Below, in pieces: positions 56,699 through 64,000 of a stretch of DNA of 64,000 bases. Position numbers and translations under genes: made by a program. Source of the stretch: Steinernema hermaphroditum (Eukaryota > Nematoda > Chromadorea > Rhabditida > Steinernematidae); contig CM059625.1 in NCBI GenBank assembly GCA_030435675.1, positions 15,748,001 to 15,812,000 of the forward strand, given 5' to 3'. Each line of letters opens with the position of its first letter. Positions within the stretch are counted from its first letter, which is position 1. The notes beneath the pieces are model-generated. The model saw nothing but the letters and a program-made list of their open reading frames with translations. It was not told the DNA's origin and ran no database searches.

Positions 56699-59600
56699 GC
56701 ATTTAATCGCGCATAAATACTAATTGAAGAGAGCAAGAATCGATCGGAGCGACTGCGTTGGGGAGAGTCTCGCGCGCACTCCCTTTTGGCTCTTCTCCTT
56801 CGCGCTCCTCTCCGGCAGCTCCTCGGTTCGTGTGCTTCTTCCGCCCCTTCTTCAAGATCGCCGAGGCGTTCTTCCGTTCTGTCTCTCACCCCTATAAAGA
56901 TCAATTAACTCATTATCATTTGAGGCGTCTCGCTCGCGGACTCGAGAGTTGCGTATGGCGTAGGGCGATGCGGGAACAGCTTGTGGTCAGGCGATGAGAC
57001 TCGAATGTCGCGCCAGAGGGAACGACGAAAAATCAAATTATATAACAAGCAAAAAAATCTTGACGGCTCAGTGCAAAACGTATAAATTCGATCTTCATAG
57101 ATCGGACAGCGCGCATGATGATGCCGAATAAAACTTTTATGCAATTTGACGCAGATTCGACGCAATCCCCAGAGAACGATGTTCAGAATTTATGTGCTTC
57201 TGTCGGAGAGCGGAAGATTTCGTAAGATGTAGACGTCATGGATTGCGATTTCTGGTCAACAAGTGAGACTGTGCATATCTTTCCACGCACTACGAATCTA
57301 CGGACGTTTTTGAAAGGCCAATGTGAATTGACTGATCAATGCAACATTACAAAGTGGGTTGCTTTGATTTTTCGACCCATTGAATTCGGCGAATAATAGG
57401 TGAAGTAATGAAATATAGATTGAAAGTAAAATTCTATTATTGGCGTTTCTAAGCTATGAAACCAGAACGTACCAGACGGTGCGATAAGCAAATTGTCACC
57501 AACATTAAGAACGTCACGTATAGAATCACAATATACGATATAATAGAAACGCATTTAATGGATTTTTAATCGGATTTTAGTTTCGCTTTCGCCGTTTCAT
57601 ACACCTTTAGACATTCACGGTGCTTACAAAGTGGTATAAACAGTTCATACACGCGCAAAAGATAGCACCCGCGCAGAACAATTGGAAACGCCTATAGCCA
57701 GAAAATAACATCTGCCACGTGCTACATTAGAATTATTGCCTCGATTGGTATAGGCCGCGCGCATACGAGAAATCCGCTCACATGCAGTGTGAATGGACGT
57801 CCTCAGGCTTAGTGCGCGCCTAATCAGCTTTCTTCTGGATGTCGTGGCGACAACGTCGCGACCACAACCGCTCATATGTAACAATATTTCAGAAATTCAC
57901 AAATCGAATTGCGCCCACTTGGAGCGGCGCCGAGGAGTCCGCTCCTCTTCACAACGTCCTAATTTTCAACATTATCACCATTTTGGATGAGGCGGTCCGC
58001 TGTCGACCGATCAGCGGTGCGCGACACACGTCAACGATGAGGCAATGGGGAGTTTTGGCGCAAACGGATGAGGACAGCCGTCAAACGGCACCCTGGCGCG
58101 ACAGGAACGTTCGGAAACAAAGCGTCCGGGTCAACGCGCGACACTGTGCATTTCGAGCGGAAGTTGTAAATCAAAGATCTTTCTATGGAACGCTTGCAAA
58201 CGGAATTAAGCATTTATCTTGCTGGCGGTTAGGCGCTATAATTCTTTTGCGATTGTAAAAAAACACCAGGTACAACCTCGTAGTCAAGGTGGGATATGGA
58301 GCTAAGTTTTTATTTGTTTTGTCGAAAGCTAGACAATTTTTCGTTTGTATGCATTTCAAATGAGCGTTCGTGAGTAATGAGGTGTGGCCATTCGAAAAGA
58401 AAGTCACAAGAGAATAGCGGAAGGTGGCCCGCATAATGACAATTTTTATGGAGTGATGAAGATCTTGTTTGAGTTGGTCACGTTAGTTCCGTTACATAGC
58501 ATTAGGTGATGATTATTATTACCTATTTGGTGAAGGCAAAACTGTCAATACTATCCTGAAGATGGCAAGATCTAGGCCATTCGCTGCACTGCATATTAAT
58601 GATGTCCAGATGTCCTTTCGGGAATGACTGCTACTCCCTTTGAAAACAAAGATCGGGTACTGTTAGGGTGTTCTTAAAAGTGCGTTTCCCAAACTGGATG
58701 AACACCACAAGTGCCACTCAAAAAATAACAGTAACTATTGAGAGCAGCACATGAGGAAGTGAGGGCACCCACATTATATAGTAATAAAGGAAGTAAACTA
58801 TTAAATTTATAGTCACGCACACGCCCCGCGTGATAAACCTGCATGAAAAGCGAGTAAAAGAGGCTGAAAAGATCAGCCATATTTCGCATGGGAAAGCAGT
58901 CATTAGTATTCATCTTTTTCTATTCAATTGAACGCACTTTCTGTTGACAACGCACATCAGAAAAGCCTAAATATGAGGTCGCTCCATACGACAGCATAGC
59001 CAGGTCATATTGCCACTGAACACATAGAGACCATGATGATGTGACGGGGACACGTCAAATATCGAGTAGCAATTAGTCGAATGGCGCCAGAGGGCCACAC
59101 TCACCGCGCGCCGCAACCGCAAGCCTTTATTCGCGCTTATGAATATGCATATTGCATTTGTAACCAGACGGGTGCCTCAGGCGAAGGAAGGCGCTTGCTG
59201 TCAAGGTGATGTCGGCGTGCGCAATTTGGCGAAAGCGGTGTTTAGACAGTGAATAATGTCTTTGGACTTGGTGTATAGCGAAAAAGCTGATCACAAATGC
59301 AAACGGCGACAAAAAGAGCGGAACTGCAGCTGTGAAGTTCTATTCAATGCACGATTGCATGTGTGCGACCTTTGGCAACGCAATCGCTCATTGAAAGTCG
59401 CGTTGGTGAGAAATTGAATTTGCGATAAAGGCAGAACCAATTAATCTGAAGTCCCTAATTTATAAGGACCGCTTAGCCGGAAGCACTTGAGTGTTGCATG
59501 GGAATTGGGCGTTTCGAGAGACATTTCTGATGAATGTTTAATGGCGTTACTTTTTTTTTTGGAATTTACGGAGCGAATAAACTAGCTTCCAATGTGAACT

Positions 59601-62600
59601 AATGACCTGCTAAGCTGTCGTACTTTGGAAATCACGTAAGATGTGCTTATTTCAGTTCCAGGTATGGGACTCGCATACATGGTTTGATAGTATGTTGCTG
59701 TGTTGAGTTAGACTGTCATTAGTATGACATCACGCACTTCGCCAGTCTTACCCAAACAAGCATTCCGAAATATGAGTAAAATTAAAACAGATCATCCTAC
59801 CAAGGAAACCTTTCAAAGTGTCTATTTTAGATCGGTCTCAAGCCTATCACAAGTGTAGACGTTAACGGCAAAATTCCATCTCTTGATACACAGGCGTAAC
59901 TCTAAACCTCCTTCCAAACATTGAAACATTGAAAGTAACAACGGAATCCGGTATTGTCCAAGAAAGAGAAATATCGTTATGACGATCTGTTCAAGATGAA
60001 ACCCATCAAACCCACAGATATGATCCACAAAGGACAGGCAATTAGTCAGCGTTTTTAACCCGGAATTTTCACTTTATCAAAGGGTGAGCTATGTATAAAA
60101 AATCAAGTAATTACCCCGGCACTGCCCGTCAAATAGCATTCTGGGCCAAGGGAGAAGCGAAAAAAACAAAAATATATTTAAATCACCATCCATGGCGTGC
60201 GTGCAGGTAGTTCCAAGTGATTGAGTGGCTAACATTCATTTGCCATGTGAGGTTTGCAGACACAGACTTGGAACAAATGAAAGTTCGGATAAATTGGACC
60301 TCGGGTCTTGGACGCCTATTTCAACAGAAGGAAAATAAATGAACATATTCAAGCTGGTCTTCGATCTTCATTATACTGTAATATGTTAAGGATACGGTAA
60401 AAGAATATGAGGTCCAGATCCTGCACCGCAAGACGAAGAGTTGTCAAAGTTCAACACTTTTCTGCATTTCGCTGAATTTTCAATCTTATTTAGAACATCT
60501 TCACTAACAACATTCCCCGTATTGCAAACAGACGCGAAATCTGGTGTCATCCACTAAAGCGGAAGAAAAGGAAACACGTTTGTTTACGATGGTCTGCAAC
60601 AAACACTATTTGCAGAGAAAACTGCTGAAGCAGAAGCGCGCCTATCGGCGATAGTCCGAAATTACACGCCTGCTAACGATGTGAAACGGTGCAAAAAAAG
60701 CCGAAATGACACACATTTGTGAGTGTGGCGATGTGAGGCGGCGCATCAGGGACGCAATAAGCGAAGCGAGGCAAATAATGTTCTGTAAGTGAATAAAACT
60801 ATTGTGACACGATTGCACACAGGAGGGTTGATGGTGAGAGGAGGAGGAGGGAGAACGAACGCGAACGAAAACAGCATAACGCGGATTAGCCGCTCAGAGA
60901 CGTGTGGTGAAAGTGGAAACGAGTTGCCCCAGCTGTTGCTTTTGTGGATTTTTTGATTTGTCGCGCGATAACGAACGATTTCGGTGTGTTCGAGACGTGC
61001 TATGCGTGTTTTCCAGCCGTAAACGACCAACACTTCCTGCTCGTAAACGTCATTATTGGTCCGTTGGGTCCGACAAAACCGAATAAAACACATGACACCC
61101 TTATGTGGGCGAACATTTACTTTCACGCGGACATTCACTTGCCGATATGGCGAACACTCGATTCGCGCAACACACATCGATTGCCGTGCAACGACGTCGC
61201 CACGACCAACATGAAGAAGAAGGAGAAAAGAAACAGCCCTAAGGGCGAAGGACGTGTCATCGCAAGGAGGAAACTGCTTTCTTTTTGCGGAACGCCTTGT
61301 TTGGGTGCCGCACGGAGAGTGAGGCGAATTGAGGGTGATGGCGGTGGAAGTGATTTGCGCGCCGTTCCGACTCTCTACGACTAGTTCCCCAAAATGTGAG
61401 TGAGGGGCGTTTCGATGCTCACAATAATCGTTTCCCTCAAATGAATGTTTGCGTGAGGCATGTAAGCTCCAGATGTGAGGGGTTGTCTGCCGTTATCTGC
61501 GATCTGGATTCAGACTGACTGGTATTCTAAACTGTTGAAAATATTCCACTAACGGTGATGTAGTAATTACCGAACACAAAGTAGCTTCCAGGTCAAAGCT
61601 GAAATAAATCAGTCGTTGTCATTGCATTTGAGGTATCAACATGACACGAGCCTATTTGGGGTAACCGAAGGACTGCACTTTGTGCAGAATCTGAACATAA
61701 GCTACGTGAAAATCGTCGTAATCTCAACGATGATTCATACAAAAGGATAAGCATGGATTATGATAAAATCGTTGGGAAATAGTACCTCATATCGAGCAAT
61801 TCAAGTCTCATACGTTCGATCTTTCCACAGATGCATGACAATTTGCCTTTACCAACAAGACCCTACAGCTCCGGGCAAATTAAAAGTGATTAAAAAAGTT
61901 ACCTGATAGTGTTACAGTAAATGTGCTATAATGGAAAAGTTTCTGTAATGATTCTACAAATAAAGTAAGTGCAAATACTAACGTGAATTGAGGGTCATTA
62001 TCGATGTCGGAAAATAATCATCGAGAGCCTGTAAGAGGCAGGAACACTACATCCAGCATACATAGAATAGGCGAGAAGGGAAGATAGAAAAGTGATCAAA
62101 GTTAAAAGTTTTCCAATGGAATCCCGCACCTACCTAACGTGTTTTGAAGGAATTAGTCACGTCCGGACGCATCATTGCTTGAGTTGCTCACTATTTACTA
62201 GGATCAGCATTACACATAGACCCTACTACAACAGTGACTCAGCGAACTACGATTTCCTGCAAGACGAAAGCTGCTAAACGAGGCCGTAAAGAAGACAAGC
62301 AGTGGTGAAGGCAGAAATAGACTGCATAAGCCCACATTTGACAGTTGACATCATGAACCTGTTGTAACTGACCATTGCAATTAGTTCAACAGAATTGCCA
62401 AAGGAGTTAGTCGTTGCAGAAGGCGTCGGTTATTGCAAAACGTACTTCAGCGGCACGACGTTTGATTGAAGTCTACTAGACTCGAACGCGCTGAATGTGA
62501 GAAATTAAAATTAGTACAGAAATGACATTTTCTCAAAATAAGAGACAGCAAGACGCTGTGGACTGATCGCTTGGCTTTAGGGTCATCAACGTTCCATTCA

Positions 62601-63241
62601 ATTCTCAACGTTCTATAAGCAACATATGTGAGATTCTAAAGAACAATGGCTTCTAAAAAATGTGATGCTTGTAAACAATTTGTGTTAACACCACCTTTTG
62701 AATGCAATTCTAGAATAATCACTGCTAAGTGTTACGCATATAATCAACGTGTACGTATTGTTGTACGTTACTCCATTTGGTATATAACGGCGATCTTTGC
62801 GAACAAGGAACAGATATGCTTTACGTTTGGTAGGAGGTTATATAAATTACGTACTACTAAACAGTAAATGAAATGTCGTATTTGCCTTATGTTCAGAACA
62901 AGCTCGTTTTGCTTCTTGCCGAAGCCGGAAGACTCACAACTGCCACAGGGTTTGCCTTCTGACCAACCACACGCTCGAGAGCGAGTGAGGGACCGACCGC
63001 TCGCCACCACGACGTGATTGACTTTCCTGGGACAGTTGCCCATCATGCTACCTATCACATTTTGCACAGAATTTTCTGGGCTTTCGTTTACATATAATCA
63101 TGGCTGATTAACTCTCAACAAGCTGTGTTTGTTTTATTCTCAGATCAAATATTTTCAAAATCGTCAGACAAAATATTATCGTCAGACCAAAGAGACAACC
63201 TCACCGCCGAATAGTGAATGGTGCACTTCCCACTAAATCTA
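56699..63241. other. 6.5-kb region without a recognised gene
   Basis: G/C-rich patches at 56740-57000, 57840-58160 and 60820-61390 carry simultaneous open frames on both strands and look like promoter or repeat DNA. No frame shows a known domain or a coherent set of splice sites. A T11 tract lies near 59550. The left patch is the upstream region of the 826-aa gene. Confidence 0.35.
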
Positions 63242-63522
63242 CAAAAATATCACTCTCCACATGAAACACTCATAGACAAACCTTTCTAGAACCAAATTCC
63301 CACGGAAAAACCTGAAGCGAAAGGGGTGAACCTAGGTAAGCGATGTTTTGACCTTATGAAGTGCGGCCCTCGATGGCTCATTGGTAGTACGCTCTACTAC
63401 CATGCAGAACATCGAGGGTTCGTATCCTGCCTAACATCACAATGCGTTCGGCTGTTTGCGAGCCTTGCAGGAGATTCGCAAGCAGTCTTTTTGCATTTTT
63501 GTTCGTTGTATGCTACGTTTAC
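63242..63522 (+). repeat. SINE-like element, copy 2
   Basis: Same orientation as 41926-42204. The structured core is identical from CCCTCGATG (63367-63375) to CATCGAGGG (63410-63418), including the inner GGTAGTA/TACTACC hairpin, while the flanks have drifted. The contrast suggests the core was constrained or is the youngest-looking part of the element. Confidence 0.75.
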
Positions 63523-63759
63523 CTCAAGCTATTCACACAGAACAGCATGAATATCGACGTTTGGGTCTATTTTCACTGTCAGGGAAAGGACCCGAAGTGT
63601 GACACTCGGATTTCGCTGAAAGTTTGTGGGATGTATAGCGCAGCCCGGGACTAATAAAACGCACATAGTTTGAGCTGCTGAAAATTAGACCAAGGCACCT
63701 AAAAGAGGTCTTTTTAACGGACGGATTGGTATATAAGCGCGCGAATACCCTATACCGCA

Positions 63760-63906
63760 GATGTCTCTATGGCTCATTGGAAACAGTCTTTGCCAGCAAA
63801 AGTTCTCTACTCGACTCTCGACTCTCGGCCTCTCGGGGTGTTTTTGGCCTCTCGACTCTCGATTATCGACTCTCGAGAAATGGCCGAGAGTGGCGACACG
63901 AGAGTA
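63760..63906. repeat. tRNA-like head followed by GACTCTCG-type short repeats
   Basis: An A-box-like ATGGCTCATTGG near 63769-63780 is followed by at least four GACTCTCG units (63812-63877). An inverted pair CTCTCGGCC (63822-63830) / GGCCGAGAG (63882-63890) could form a stem. It is probably another degenerate member of the tRNA-like repeats with a local satellite. Confidence 0.5.
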
Positions 63907-64000
63907 GCCTTGGTCCCACCACGAAAATTCTGAAATTTTGCTACGCGAACACTGTATGGACGGTTTTCCTAGTTGCTACCGTTTACTCGTCATCACTGTC

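Noticed and set aside
56517..56702. Upstream ATG four bases before the chosen start of the 826-aa protein
   Set aside because: It opens a different frame that does not continue across the exon 1 donor into exon 2; the ATG at 56698 does.
60746..61384. Overlapping 140-codon frames on both strands
   Set aside because: Simultaneously open on opposite strands in G/C-rich DNA with no recognised motif; not supported as a gene.

Overview
The window is nuclear DNA of a nematode, most likely clade V (Rhabditida/Strongylida or a relative). Genes are split by introns of about 45 bp up to several kb with consensus GT..(T)TTCAG borders. Many ATGs lie just downstream of an isolated 3' splice site, as expected for trans-splicing. 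One tight same-strand pair looks like an operon, and the best matches I recognise are Caenorhabditis-type proteins such as OSM-3. Four recognised genes (vha-17, cif-1/eIF3m, osm-3 and a hyl-type ceramide synthase) have orthologues that I recall on C. elegans chromosome IV. This suggests, but does not prove, the same ancestral linkage group. I could not run searches; all gene calls come from reading translations and splice sites.

Layout: 0.4-1.25 kb, two homologous 3'-terminal exons (+) of a gene whose 5' part is off the left edge. 2.6-4.8 kb, V-ATPase subunit e (vha-17, -) head to head with RNASEK (+), which is V-ATPase subunit f in animals. 5.3-7.2 kb (-), an apparent SDHAF1 -> eIF3m operon. 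8.8-13.4 kb, a ~720 bp direct duplication flanking a broken 5' vitellogenin fragment and a perfect 24-bp hairpin. 13.5-14.2 kb (-), protein phosphatase inhibitor 2. 19.5-25.5 kb (-), the kinesin-2 motor OSM-3, 12 exons. 26.1-27.5 kb (-), ceramide synthase. 29.3-30.6 kb (-), a dihydrodiol-dehydrogenase-like oxidoreductase. 36.6-39.1 kb (+), a type I membrane protein with a possible Shavenoid-like ectodomain. 39.8-40.2 kb, an inverted pair of tRNA-like elements. 40.7-43.4 kb (+), two divergent histone H2A genes. 44.6-56.7 kb (-), a 12-exon gene for an ~826-aa serine-rich, potentially myristoylated protein that I do not recognise. 56.7-64 kb has no convincing gene but holds the second copy of a ~280 bp SINE-like element.

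Functionally this is mostly housekeeping: proton pump subunits, complex II assembly, translation initiation, PP1 regulation, intraflagellar transport, sphingolipid synthesis and chromatin. The accessory DNA is repeats, a segmental duplication and a dead yolk-gene piece. The less ordinary points are the paired V-ATPase e/f genes, the duplicated terminal exons with their own poly(A) signals, the two atypical polyadenylated H2A genes, and the structured tRNA-like repeats.
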